Assembly: GCA_008704415.1 (NCBI GenBank)
Contig: VXIS01000176.1
Location: forward strand, 33,473 to 97,472
Direction: 5' to 3'
Source: Sphaerosporella brunnea
Lineage: Eukaryota; Ascomycota; Pezizomycetes; Pezizales; Pyronemataceae
Length of the DNA stretch: 64,000 nt
This document shows, piece after piece, positions 1 through 9,795 of the stretch. The translations under genes were made by a program, and so were the position numbers. The notes below the pieces were generated by a model. It did no database searches. It was not told the origin of the DNA and saw only the letters and a list, made by a program, of their open reading frames with translations. The number at the start of each line of letters is the position of its first letter. Positions within the stretch are counted from its first letter, which is position 1.

Positions 1-8
1 CTGACACG

Positions 9-276
9 TACCGTTCAGCGTGCAGTGAAGCTGGATGGGAAGTGTTTCGACGCGAGCTGGAGCGGAAAGTCGCTACGTGAAAAGTCAAAAAGACGTCAAT
101 GCGACAAAGACGCTGGAGACAAGGTGGAGATGGGGAAGAGCGAGCGCTCAGGCTGTCGCTGCGGTCTCCATCTCCCCGCTCTGTTTAAGGTTTTACTGAC
201 CATTACTGGTCGAGCACTGTCCAAGCACGTCGCTTCCGGCCGCCTCTCACACAGCTTCACTGCCCGCTGAACGGTA
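9..276. mobile_element. MITE-like element, family A (268 bp, TA-flanked TIRs)
   Basis: The two ends are near-perfect inverted repeats of about 25 bp. The left end starts CCGTTCAGCG and the right end finishes CGCTGAACGG; each is flanked by TA. The interior has no open reading frame of transposase size. A TA duplication with long terminal inverted repeats is the signature of Tc1/mariner/pogo-type non-autonomous elements. It belongs to a different family from the CCGTATTATC elements elsewhere in the window, although both begin with CCGT. Confidence 0.75.
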
Positions 277-305
277 CGTGTAAGTATACTTCGGCGCCGG
301 CGAAA

Positions 306-332
306 TTGCCTTATCACTGGGATAATACGGTA
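306..332. mobile_element. Solo terminal repeat of MITE family B
   Basis: These 27 bases match the terminal inverted repeat of the complete family B elements near 26.6 and 28.0 kb: TTGCCTTAT, then a variant of CCGGGATAATACGG, ending in TA. No partner end lies nearby, so this is a truncated copy. It sits 30 bp from the family A element, which suggests repeated insertion at this spot. Confidence 0.6.
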
Positions 333-749
333 GGGGATGCGATTGTAGAATTAGAGACTTGCATACAATGTACATTTAAATTCAAGTTAACTTAGTACCA
401 TGGGGGACGGAGAGAGTGAGAGTACATGCACCACAACCAGTCTGCAGAGCTGGGGTTCAAAAAGAAGCTAAGTGGAGATATCCCTTTGCTTGGACCAATT
501 TTTGGTCGAGGGTGATGTTGTCCGCACACCTGCTCAAGCTTTTGCCAGCACACACATTCTCGGGGACCGGATTTCATTTCATCACCGCCTACGTTAGTCT
601 GAAATTTTAACAGGTAAAGAGATACGTAACCGATAGGTGTATAGGTTGTCGGCGCTTTCTTTGATCAAACCACCCACCTCGGTTTTCGATGTGCTTTATC
701 AGACAAGCCAGAACCCAAGCTCTGGCAGCAAGCGGCGGCCGGTAACGAC

Positions 750-1000
750 CACCACTGCGCTGCTGGCCGACGATAGGTGCACGGGAGCGGTGTCGGCTTT
801 CCTAGGCTCTACCAAAGTTGCGGTGGTGCGACAGCGGCGCGAAGCAAACCCGCGGACATCTCCTCAAATTTTGTAAGAGGTGGAAGGCCGAGCTGTGGAA
901 GGCGGTTAAGGGCTCCACCAAAGATGGCGGAGCTAAGAGACGCTGGCCTGGCCGTCCACCTCAGTGCTGCTGGCAGACGATAGATGCACGGAGGCAGTTC
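750..1000. repeat. Diverged direct repeat pair (~200 bp apart)
   Basis: A block at about 758-787 (GCTGCTGGCCGACGATAGGTG) recurs in altered form at about 964-994 (GCTGCTGGCAGACGATAGATG). A second shared block, GGCTCTACCAAAG at about 806, recurs as GGCTCCACCAAAG at about 910. The changes are mostly transitions. This is a decayed duplication of unknown origin and no coding frame spans it. Confidence 0.5.
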
Positions 1001-1132
1001 TGAATTTCCTTCGTGCCACCAATATTGGCCACTGGCCCGAGAAGGGCGCCATGTGATGACTATTTGCCTGTTTTTTCCTTGGTGCGCTTCCCTACCTGGT
1101 GCGATTTCCTTCTGTATATTTCCTTATAAGGG

Positions 1133-1465
1133 TAGCATAGTCTCTTCTTTCTACATATGTCATGGCCGCAAGCGGCCGACTACAATATGATTAAAACAAA
1201 CAAACCAAAGTTGCGACCTGATGTTCTGGCATGTCTTTTCCTTGCGTCCTCTCTTTTGTCTCTCCTACCAGTGCGTGTCTCCCTTTACGAATCTCCTTAG
1301 TGCGACTCTTTTACCTGGTGCGATTTCCTTGGTTCGCTTTCCTTAGAAGGGCTGCAGGCACCAACAGTAGGCTTTGGCCTAAGGTGTAGCATAATCTCTT
1401 CCTTTCTACATATGTCATGGCCGCAAGCGGCCGAATACAATATGATTAAATCAAACAAACAAACT
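1133..1465. repeat. Direct repeat pair with a GCCGC/GCGGC palindrome
   Basis: A block of about 70 bp at 1133-1200 is repeated at 1383-1465. Both copies contain CTACATATGTCATGGCCGCA followed by AGCGGCCG, then ACAATATGATTAAA and a run of AAACAAAC. The core GCCGCaaGCGGC is an inverted repeat. Upstream of both copies lies a CTGGTGCGATTTCCTT motif. The arrangement suggests tandem duplication of a small repeat or a transposon end. Confidence 0.6.
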
Positions 1466-1543
1466 CTGGCTTCAATGGCATGACAGATTAAATTCGCCAA
1501 TGTGATATGGCACAATTTGTCACTGTTGAAACAGGTCATCATC

Positions 1544-1624
1544 GATTCAGTAGTGTAGGGGTATCATAGGCGCTTGCCATCCAGCACACTGCGCCTGACC
1601 CGGGTTCGAATCCCGGCTGAATCA
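1544..1624 (+). tRNA. tRNA-Gly(GCC) with ~10-nt intron
   Basis: The acceptor stem pairs GATTCAG with CTGAATC and is followed by A as discriminator. The T arm is CCGGG-TTCGAAT-CCCGG. The anticodon stem GGCGC/GCGCC closes a loop TTGCCA…T, so positions 34-36 read GCC (Gly). A 10-base insertion after position 37 sits at the canonical tRNA intron site. An oligo-T run about 15-20 bases downstream would terminate Pol III. A second copy with the same mature sequence lies on the other strand at 17.3 kb. Confidence 0.88.
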
Positions 1625-3463
1625 CGCCATGTCACTCTTGCGTTTCTTTTTTTTTTTTTTGCTTTGAATGGTCTATGAAGTTCTGAAAGTTCTGGGACGA
1701 AGAAAACAGGCAAGAAAGCCGTTTGGGATACTGCCTTTTTCATAGGCTATCGATGCGTGTTCATGACTCGTGGGACTTCGATAATGCACTTTGTAGTGTT
1801 AGCGATTTGTCGTTATGTAGAGTAGAATCGAGTGTGAGTTCGCGATTGGCGAGTGCGCAGTGGTGAAGGAGAGCCACACTCAGCGGAGTCTCACACCAAC
1901 CAAAACTCGGTTTCAGCGCCACAGTCCTCCCCCTTGTGTGGGAATTTGTCGTCGAACATGGCCGCTTCACTTATCTTTTCCTACTCTACTCTCGTGTCGG
2001 GCCTGCCTAGAAAGAGTGAAAGAAAGCTGTTTCTCGATGCAAGAGAGTGGGAAATGCTGCGCCTCAGGCCACCTGCTCCAGCGCTTCCCTGATTGGGTGA
2101 CATGGGTAAGGCAACTTACCGTCGTACCAGTAGAGCGCTTTGTGCTACGTATAATACAGCATACATATGCGGGGCAACTCCGGCCTTGCGTATTATTATC
2201 ACGCTCTGTTCAGCTGGGCTGCAAATGGGAATTCCCTCATGCCGACATGGGAAATTGAAATAAAATCGATAGAGTGCCTGGTTGCATGCATGCAGGTTGT
2301 CCGAGGGGAAATCAGTGTTAATCCGGATCCTCCCCCTTTTGATGATGTCAAATTAGTACCGGTGAAGCGAATGGAATTTCCCGAGCGATTAGGAGAAAGC
2401 TGAAGCGAATTTTTTTTTTTGGTTGGCTTTTTGCTTTTGAAAGCCCGCCTCCTTAGGCCAACGTGCATATGCGGCTGGTGCTCTATCTCGGGATTCATGT
2501 GCAAAGTGCTTGTTCTGCTGCTTTTTGATCCACTCCTAATTTACGCTAACATTATGTGAAGGCTGAGGACCATCGGATTGGGAAGCCCATGGTCTCGGTG
2601 AGGACGCGGCGATCATGATCGCCTGTCAATGGGAAGTGCCAGCGAATCAAGCGTCGAGGTAGGAAACAAGCTTCTAACCCCTGGTCGCCAAGGGATCCCT
2701 AATCCAGCCTTAAATATCAATTCGGCCAGGTGTGGGTGTTGCCGCTCACGAGTGGCTGCCTGCAAACGAAAGGGCTTACTTTTACATGTCTCTGACGTGG
2801 AGAGCTGACGACGACTTTGTGCGTTTTTGTGTACCCTTTTGGGTTTGCGGCGGGCTGCAAAAGTGGTTGGTTGTGGGCTTTGTTTGTTTTGATATGTTTC
2901 AGTATTGCGCATGATATGAGAACATCCGTGTGCGCTATGCATCCAGGTTTTGTGCGGGGTTTAGTTGACATTTGAGCCGTTTTGCTTCACCTGTCCGCCG
3001 GTCATTGTCATATCCTTAGCTTGACTAAATAAATAGATTACCGAGGTATCCATCTTTCTAAAAGAACTACCTATTGTTTTCGGCAAATCGTGGGGGATCT
3101 GCACCTGAAAACGGAAGTCCTCCAACCAGCCTCAGATTGATTAAGAGGTCTGGACTCCCAGTTGTGCGTTAGGCCCACTGCGGCCCCACCAATTGCAAGG
3201 ACTTCTAGAACATGGACATGCACAGCCGCGGGCATGAAGATCCTAAACACGAGTGTTTATCGCCAAATTCACGGGTGCCTGTGCTTTAATGGGGATCTGT
3301 GCAACAGTCATTGTTATCAACAAACGTGGTCCGAGCGACACTCGACGTCCCACGATGTCTCTTTCCGTCGGAGTCTACTCTGTATCGGCTTATGGTTGGT
3401 CAATAGAGTGCTAGAGTACATGTCTCAACTTGGTCAGGCCGCGCGTCTGGTTATTTTTTTTTT
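1625..3463. other. Intergenic spacer without a supportable gene
   Basis: Between the tRNA-Gly and the glycosyltransferase promoter I see only short frames without family resemblance or convincing splice structure. The stretch has oligo-T runs and no clear inverted or tandem repeat. Confidence 0.5.
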
Positions 3464-3490
3464 TATAAAAGGGAATAAAAGGGAATAAGG
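3464..3490 (+). promoter_or_regulatory. TATA box and AAAAGGGAAT repeats upstream of the GT90 gene
   Basis: TATAAAAG lies about 100 bp before the start codon. AAAAGGGAATA follows in two overlapping copies, directly after a T-rich tract. This is a plausible core promoter for the downstream glycosyltransferase. The role of the GGGAAT repeat is unknown. Confidence 0.5.
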
Positions 3491-3565
3491 TGTACATTTT
3501 TTTTGCCCTTTTTCCCTGAGGTTTGGGAATCGCTTCTGTCCAACTGCAACGTTCCTTCCGCCACC

Positions 3566-5753
3566 ATGGTCAAGTCCGGACGACGAGGGCAGCCTTGGGC
3601 CGAGGGCCTGTTGGCACTTGCTAGATCTTTGGGCTTGCCGAGGAAGAGGTTCATGCTGTTAGGATTCACCACCGTCTTCCTACTGATGTACACCTTTGTC
3701 AACTACAGCAATGCAAACTTTCCTCGCCTCGCTTTCTCGATCTCTTCCGACGCTGCGGCGACTACTTGCGCTACCCAGCTCGCAACCGGCTCCACGAACC
3801 CTCCGCAGAAAGATCAACTCGATGGGGTCGGTCACAAGCTCAAGGCCCCCGGCAAGCTGCACCCCATCCCCGAACTCATCAAAGCCGGCGAAGCAAAATG
3901 GAACGCCATGCTCAAATCCCAATCCCGAACACTCTCCGCGGCGGCCACGGAATACAAACGTCGATACGGTCTTCCTCCACCAGACGGGTTTGATCTGTGG
4001 TTCAAATACGCATTGGAACACAACGTAAAACTTGTGGACGAGTACGACGAGATGATGACGGCGCTTGCACCGCTACGGAAGCTTGGCTCGAAGGAGGTCA
4101 GGAGAAGGGCTGAGAATATGCTCAAGTATGGTTTCGAGGAGATGGGGGGGTTGGTCGTGGATGGCCCTCACGGCGAGTTGACGTTTTGGGATCCCGAAAA
4201 GGAAAAGAAACTTCAGAAGCGTGGGGGCCTTGTGGTCGTGGATGGGGACCCAAATGGTGGGTACAGGACTTCGGGGCTGCTGGAGATGTTGGAGCCAGTC
4301 AAAGGGATACTGAAACAGAAGATGAAGCGGTGGCCCAAGTTTGCGATACCCGTGAATGAATTGGCGGAGTCAAGGGTTGTAGGTGGTGATGATGCTAAGT
4401 GGAGGTCGTTGACGGATGCTTTGGTTACGAGAAAGGACAAATACAGCCCGGAAGACTTCTGGCATGAACACAGAAGTGGCTCGAGGACTCTTGCGGAGGA
4501 CTTCGTCCTTGCTTGTGGCCTGGAAAGTGTTTATGGAAAGAAGGCTGCCGGGACCAGGTTTGAGTTTGGTGTCCAGGAAGTCATAAGCTTGGATGGTGAG
4601 TTGAAGGGGGAAGGAAGGAAGGCGGACTTTCTAGTAGATCCCAACGCAGATAACGATATCTGTCAAAGACCAGAGCTCATGGCGGTGAGTGCCCTTCCTC
4701 TTCCTAAAGCAAGATTAAGAGTCTGACCCTACTATTTAGGTCCATGGCGTATTTCGGGGAACCCGACTAACAACCAAAGGCCTTTATCCCATGCTTTCTT
4801 ACGGCAGGCCAAGCGCATTCAGCGATATCCCGATTCCTTCCCGATACCAATGGGACGAAGATGGTGCTTACGAGTATTACGCATCGGAAGACCATCCGTG
4901 GGAAGAAAAGGAGGCCAAGATCTATTGGCGCGGAGAGCCAAGCGGAGGCGGCCATGGGGACAAATACTATGGCAGTGTTCGTACTTTTTCCTCTTTCCCC
5001 TGGAATTAGCTTGGTCCTAACATTTACAGATGCACCGCCATCGTCTCGTTGCTCTCACAAATCCGAAGCATTTTAAAACCAGCGTGACAATGACCGGAGC
5101 CGATGCCCAGGGTGTCTATGTTGAGGCCGTAGAACCTGCAAGTGTCGCTCAAGGCTTTACCAACGTCACTTTCTGCGATATCTTTAGTGACCAGGATAAC
5201 TTGTGCGACATGTTTGGCTGCGATTTGCAGGGAGTCTTCCCGTTTGAACCCAGAGTGAACTTTCCAGAGGCATGGAGGAACAAGCTGGTAATTGACTCTG
5301 ATGGATGGGGGCCGAGCGGGCGTTGGAGGGCTCTGATAGCAAGTGGAAGCCTTGCTATCAGGAGTAGCGTCTACCGTGAGTGGTTTGGTCAGCTCATGGT
5401 GCCTTGGGTACATTACGTTCCTGCTTCGGTCGGTTTGAGCGAACTGTGGGGCATCCTTGGATACTTCCTGGGAGGTGGCGATGGAATGGTAGGCTTCCGC
5501 TTCCCATTTAAAAATGGGGAGGACACTGACTGGAGTATATAGATTGCGCATGACCAGGAGGCAAAAAAAATTGCGGAGCAAGGTGCTCGTTGGGTGGAGG
5601 AACATTTTCGCAAGTAAGTACTGTTAGGCCCCATACTCCTTTGACGCAGGATTCTGACCCCCTTACAGAGAAGATATGACCATCTACTGCTTCCGCTTAA
5701 TACTAGAATTGAACCGCCTCTTCAACGGCGATCAATGGGTATACAATGCATGA
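3566..5753 (+). CDS. GT90 family (CAP10-like) glycosyltransferase, type II membrane protein
   Basis: This is a predicted Golgi glycosyltransferase of the GT90/CAP10 family, whose fungal members act on capsule, cell-wall or glycoprotein xylose. The start is set by an ideal Kozak context (GCCACCATGG). Exons: 3566-4684, 4740-4976, 5030-5488, 5543-5613 and 5669-5753, in consistent phase, giving about 656 residues. A short basic N-terminus precedes one hydrophobic signal anchor at about residues 30-49 (FMLLGFTTVFLLMY). The C-terminal half has the family core DSDGWGPSGRWRALIASGS followed by LAIRSSVYREWF, and ends in the typical KEDMTIYCFRLILEL helix. The second intron has a weak GTTCGT donor, chosen because it alone keeps the frame. 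Substrate and linkage cannot be read from the sequence. Family assignment is firm. Confidence 0.88.
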
Positions 5754-5954
5754 GAAAGGGAACTTAAGCACATATTGGCGTTTTTTGGGTTATAATTCTT
5801 GATATATGGCATATGGGATCATCGATTCTGGGAGTGGGAAACAAAAGGCACCGTAAATAAACTCTTAATCTGCCTTCAAAAAAAGAGAAATGAAATTCCG
5901 GCAACCGTGAGAATTTGCCCGAGTGACAGCGGTGATTCGACGTCTCGGCCCTTG

Positions 5955-6005
5955 CAACACGCGTCCCCCTATAACGCGCCAAAGAACTTTCCACTCAACG
6001 CGTCC
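5955..6005 (+). promoter_or_regulatory. MCB/E2F-like cluster upstream of PRI2
   Basis: Two perfect MCB hexamers ACGCGT occur at 5959-5964 and 5998-6003. A third ACGCG core at 5974-5978 reads TTTGGCGCGT on the opposite strand, an E2F/DP-like site. All three lie within 45 bp and 48-92 bp before the PRI2 start codon. In yeasts, MBF binds such sites to drive G1/S transcription of replication genes. The sites are seen directly; the regulation is inferred. Confidence 0.7.
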
Positions 6006-6050
6006 AGACGCATCCTCCACGTTTACAACAACTCACTCCCATCAACCACC

Positions 6051-7666
6051 ATGTTCCGTCAAGATTTTCAATTAAAAAAGACGCGAACGACGAAGCGCCA
6101 TTTCGGAGGCAATGCCAACTACAAAGTTCTCGACTACCCAACCCGTTTGAACTTCTACACGACACCTCCAACCGCGGAAATAACGCTGGACCAGTTTGAG
6201 CAATGGGCGATTGACCGTTTGCAGGGTGGGTATATCTACTCCCCAGGGGGATAAGCCCACCGTCTAGCAGCATTCGGTACTGATATGTTTCTTGCGAGAT
6301 TGTAGTGCTGGGAGAAATCGAGTCCGCCCTCTACCGCAACAAGTCGCCGCAAGAGCTCAAAGCCACGCTTCAAGCCCTGACACAGAAATACCTTCGGCTA
6401 GATGCCAACACGTCGAGTTCATCTCCACTCCCAGAGCAGCGACAAAAAGACCACTACTCGCACTTCATCCTACGCCTTGCGTTCGCGCGCTCGGAGGATC
6501 TGCGCCGCCGCTTCTCGAAAGCAGAGACGATCCTGTTTAAGTACCGGTTCGAGAGCGACGATGGAACTGAACGCGCAGAGTTTATTTCCAGCCTTGGTCT
6601 CAACTGGGAGCCGGTTTCGGAAGAGGAAAGGAATGAGCTGGCAAAGCAGTTGATGGCCGCTTCTGGAAGCAAGAGGTTGGATGAGGGGTATTTCAAGGTG
6701 GATTGGGAACGCGTGCCGGATCTGGTCGAGCACAGAAGAGTCTACTTGAAGGGAGGAAAGGCTTACGTGGCGTCTACTCAATACTCCTCACTCGTGGTGG
6801 CAGAGTTCACTAGACGGTTAGATCAAGCCCTAGAACTCACGGCGCGCGCGTTGCCACGCTTGGACGAAGACGACAGGCTCATCCCGATCCTGAATCACCT
6901 ATCGCTCGGGTTTACGGCGCCAGAGTATGCGCCCTCAGACTCTACATCGATTCTTTCCGGAGAACCGATTACTGCTGGTGCAATCGAGGGGCTGAGCCAA
7001 CATTTCCCCGCATGCATGTTACATCTACACCGTACCCTCCGGCAGAACAAGCATCTCAAACACTTTGGCCGCCTGCAGTACACTCTGTTCCTCAAGGGCG
7101 TGGGGCTTTCGGTAGAGGAAGCACTCACATTCTGGCGCACCGCATTCACAAATACTCCCGCGGACAAATTTGACAAGGAGTACCGTTACAACGTGCGGCA
7201 CGCCTACGGACTCGAAGGTGGCCGGAAAGCATACCGCGCTAAATCCTGCCAGCAAATCTTGACGGAGCACCCGCCGGGTTCTGGGGAAGCCCATGGCTGT
7301 CCCTACCGCCACTTCTCGACGGATAATCTGAGCTTGTTTTTGCAACAGCAGATGGGGATCAAGGATTCTGCCGTTCTGCGTGGCGTGAAACAGGATGTTG
7401 ACGCTACGAAGTATCACATTGCTTGCAACCGAGTGTTTGAATACGCGCATAAAGAGGAACTGAAGAAGATGAAAGAGCGAATGGGGGCTTCGGCGTCGGT
7501 TATGGAAACTATCATCCACCCGAACGAATACTTTGTGAGAAGCTGGGAACTAAAGAACCCGGATGCTGTGGGCAAGACGGCAGTGGGAGGCGAGGCAGGG
7601 ACTAGGAGGGCGGGGGATAAAATTGAGGTCGATATCATGGCGGGTGAGGATCATCCTATGATGTAG
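6051..7666 (+). CDS. PRI2: DNA primase large subunit
   Basis: This is the large, Fe-S-containing subunit of primase. It works with the small catalytic subunit and DNA polymerase alpha to make RNA-DNA primers in the nucleus. Exon 1 is 6051-6225; an 80-bp intron with a GTGGGT donor follows; exon 2 is 6306-7666. The product is 511 residues, normal for the family. The N-terminus carries the conserved YPTRLNFYTTPP block. Four cysteines placed to bind the 4Fe-4S cluster are at about residues 294 (HFPACM), 372 (KSCQQ), 389 (HGCPYRHF) and 430 (IACNRVFEY). The tail after about 470 is low in complexity. The gene lies about 300 bp downstream of the GT90 stop, with its own MCB-rich promoter, so the two are probably separate units. 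Confidence 0.96.
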
Positions 7667-8060
7667 TTTAGTGCGTTCGGGGATATCATGCTGTTGGGGT
7701 GTTCATTTTTTATGCTCCCTGGTCTTTTTAGGTCCTTATACACACAAAAAATTGGTGGATATGTACCCAATGTGCTCTTGAGGGGAAAACCGTCGTCTGC
7801 ACACATACCTCGTGAAAATGTCGCTCCCCCGTCGCCCAAGAAACCACCATTTGGTTTGGTCAAACAACCTGAAGAAACAGGGGGGAAAGCCGCCTTATTG
7901 CCTTACTGGGAGGGGGGAAACTTGGTGGTGCAGGTGCATGGGAATACCGAAGCAATCATCATGGGGGCCTGAGATGGGCAGCCGCAGAGGTGATCGATCA
8001 TATGTCGTTGCGGGATTGGCGGGTTCATAATTTCTAAAGGTTTCTCTCTAATACCAAATA
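7667..8060. other. PRI2 3' region and spacer
   Basis: This stretch presumably holds the PRI2 3' untranslated region. No gene, tRNA or repeat was recognised. Confidence 0.4.
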
Positions 8061-8140
8061 CCCCCGTGGCCCAGTGGTTATGGGTAGGGGAGTCACCACC
8101 CCTCTACAGCTGGGGTGCACCGGGTCGACTCCTGTGGTTT
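8061..8140 (+). repeat. tRNA-like Pol III element (possible SINE head)
   Basis: TGGCCCAGTGG at 8067-8077 fits the Pol III A-box consensus. GGGTCGACTCC at 8122-8132 is one base off the B-box consensus, and the 45-base spacing is tRNA-like. The segment does not fold into a clean cloverleaf: the acceptor stem is absent and the T stem is imperfect. That pattern suits a tRNA-derived SINE head or a decayed tRNA. Another copy elsewhere in the genome would be needed to call a SINE. Confidence 0.4.
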
Positions 8141-9090
8141 TCTCCTTCCGCTCCTTCTACACCTGGGAACGGAGGGTTTTTGTTTCCTTTTTGCTACTTG
8201 AGTGAAAAAGATGCGACAGATCGCTCGGTCCCACCAGAGGAGCGGGCTGGTAGTATGGTCGAGTGAGATTGTGTGACCACACTCTTTGAGGGCTGAATCA
8301 CTCGAGTTGAATCGCTCAAAGACGAATTCATGGCTTACACTCTATCGCCTCTGGGGGCCTCAAATTCTGTGCTGCGATATTGTGCTTGACATAAGTAACT
8401 GCACAAACGGGTACTGCCCCGGCCAAAACAAGGCGGCCAGATCTATCGCTCCCATATCCGCTTTTACACCTCAGCAAGTCAACTCAAGGTTGTCTCTCCG
8501 GGTTGGACAGGTGGCCTTTTTCTGCGATGCAGATTCGGATAGTTTTGCCATCCCTTGCGGTACCGGACAAACGCTCATATGAGTTTCCGCTTGAACTTGT
8601 TGGTTGGGTGGAGGGTGAGGTAAACTGGCGTCACGAAATTTCGTCGTAAGTATATTAGAGAACCTCTTTTTCAGCTCCCCCCCGAGGGATGCCAATCCAG
8701 CGATCCTAGTAAAAACAACCTCCTCTTTAAGTAGAGTGATACCCCCGAGAAAACGGTAGAATAGAGACTTCGAGAGGTATCTGAACATTCGATGTTCCAC
8801 GGATTTGGGCCAAAGTAGAGATGGTGGATGGAAAGATGCGCAGCTGGGAGTCTGAGACTCGATGAACCAGTACTTGGCTCAGCTCATGCATCAACTTGAA
8901 GGATTTGGTATTTCAAGCCGGTTGAGATCTGTGGCGCTCAATAATTCCAAACCCCCCAGTTACAAGATTCTATAAATCAGATTTTGTTGTTCCATCTCAT
9001 AAAGAGAACCCAGCGAAACAACATTTGGTTCGTTCCAGAAACATACCTGGTAATTACTCCCAGGACTGGCTTGTTTTGACCCACTTCGAT
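8141..9090. other. Spacer upstream of the F-box-like gene
   Basis: No supportable gene. If the tRNA-like segment heads a SINE, its body would lie at the start of this stretch. Short frames here lack any family feature. Confidence 0.4.
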
Positions 9091-9100
9091 TATATAAAAG
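9091..9100 (+). promoter_or_regulatory. TATA box of the F-box-like orphan gene
   Basis: TATATAAAAG lies 126 bp before the start codon, with a pyrimidine-rich leader between. The paralogue at 24.7-25.4 kb also has a CTATAAAAG box close upstream. Confidence 0.5.
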
Positions 9101-9225
9101 ACCGACTGAGCTTCCGTTTTCTTTCCTTCTTGCTTACATCCTCCCTTCAACCAGATTGGATCGCCACAATCCTTATCACAAAATCACAACGACCACATCA
9201 TCACCCCACCAGCACCACCACCATC

Positions 9226-9795
9226 ATGGCCGAAGCCACCAGCCTGCCGACCCTCCCCCTCGAGATAATCTTTTTGATAGTCGAAAAGCTCTTCGAGTTT
9301 CAAACCTCAAAGCCACTCGAAAAGTTCCTGTTCTGTCACCCGGCAGCTGTAACGTTGCTGCGTATGAACCGACGAAAAACGCTCATGCGAAGTCTGGGCG
9401 GCCAAATGTACTGGAACTGTCGCCTCGAAATCTACCGCCAGGACCGCAATCCACCCATAAACCGCAAGCAAATCGTCGAGACCCACGCCAGGTTCAAAAA
9501 CTGGCTGCTGTTCGCGTGCAGATACTATGAAGCCGAGCGTTGGCTGCCGGAGGAGCTGAGAGATCTTCCGAAGGTGGCTAGGAGGCATGAGGTGCTGATA
9601 CGCAGTAAATGGTTCCCCATGACGAACTCTATTTGGATCCCCAATAGGGTTTGTGCTTGCTTTGGTGGGCAGTTTCATGCGGGGCCCCCAGGGGTTGCAA
9701 TCGTCAGCGAAAAGGTGTTTCGAAAGGTGTTTTTTGGCTTTGGACCTTCGAGGGAGCTGTTGCGAGCCCCGAAGGAAAGTGTGGATGGATATTGA
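9226..9795 (+). CDS. Orphan F-box-like protein, paralogue 1
   Basis: This single-exon gene encodes 189 residues. I do not recognise a named family. The N-terminus LPTLPLEIIFLIVEKL (about residues 6-21) resembles the first helix of an F-box, which in other proteins binds Skp1. It is followed by KPLEKFLFCHP and a region rich in Arg and aromatic residues (FKNWLLFACRYYEAERWLPEELRDLP). The start is the ATG in a CACCATCATGG context after a TATA box. The gene at 24740-25351 aligns along its whole length: LPAEILLAI, LQKFLFSH, WFRFARTFYSANGWALKELRE, a W-rich middle and a late PPG/RPG…FFG block. Conservation between the copies supports real coding. Any role in ubiquitin ligation is inference. Confidence 0.7.
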   Translation: MAEATSLPTLPLEIIFLIVEKLFEFQTSKPLEKFLFCHPAAVTLLRMNRRKTLMRSLGGQMYWNCRLEIYRQDRNPPINRKQIVETHARFKNWLLFACRYYEAERWLPEELRDLPKVARRHEVLIRSKWFPMTNSIWIPNRVCACFGGQFHAGPPGVAIVSEKVFRKVFFGFGPSRELLRAPKESVDGY

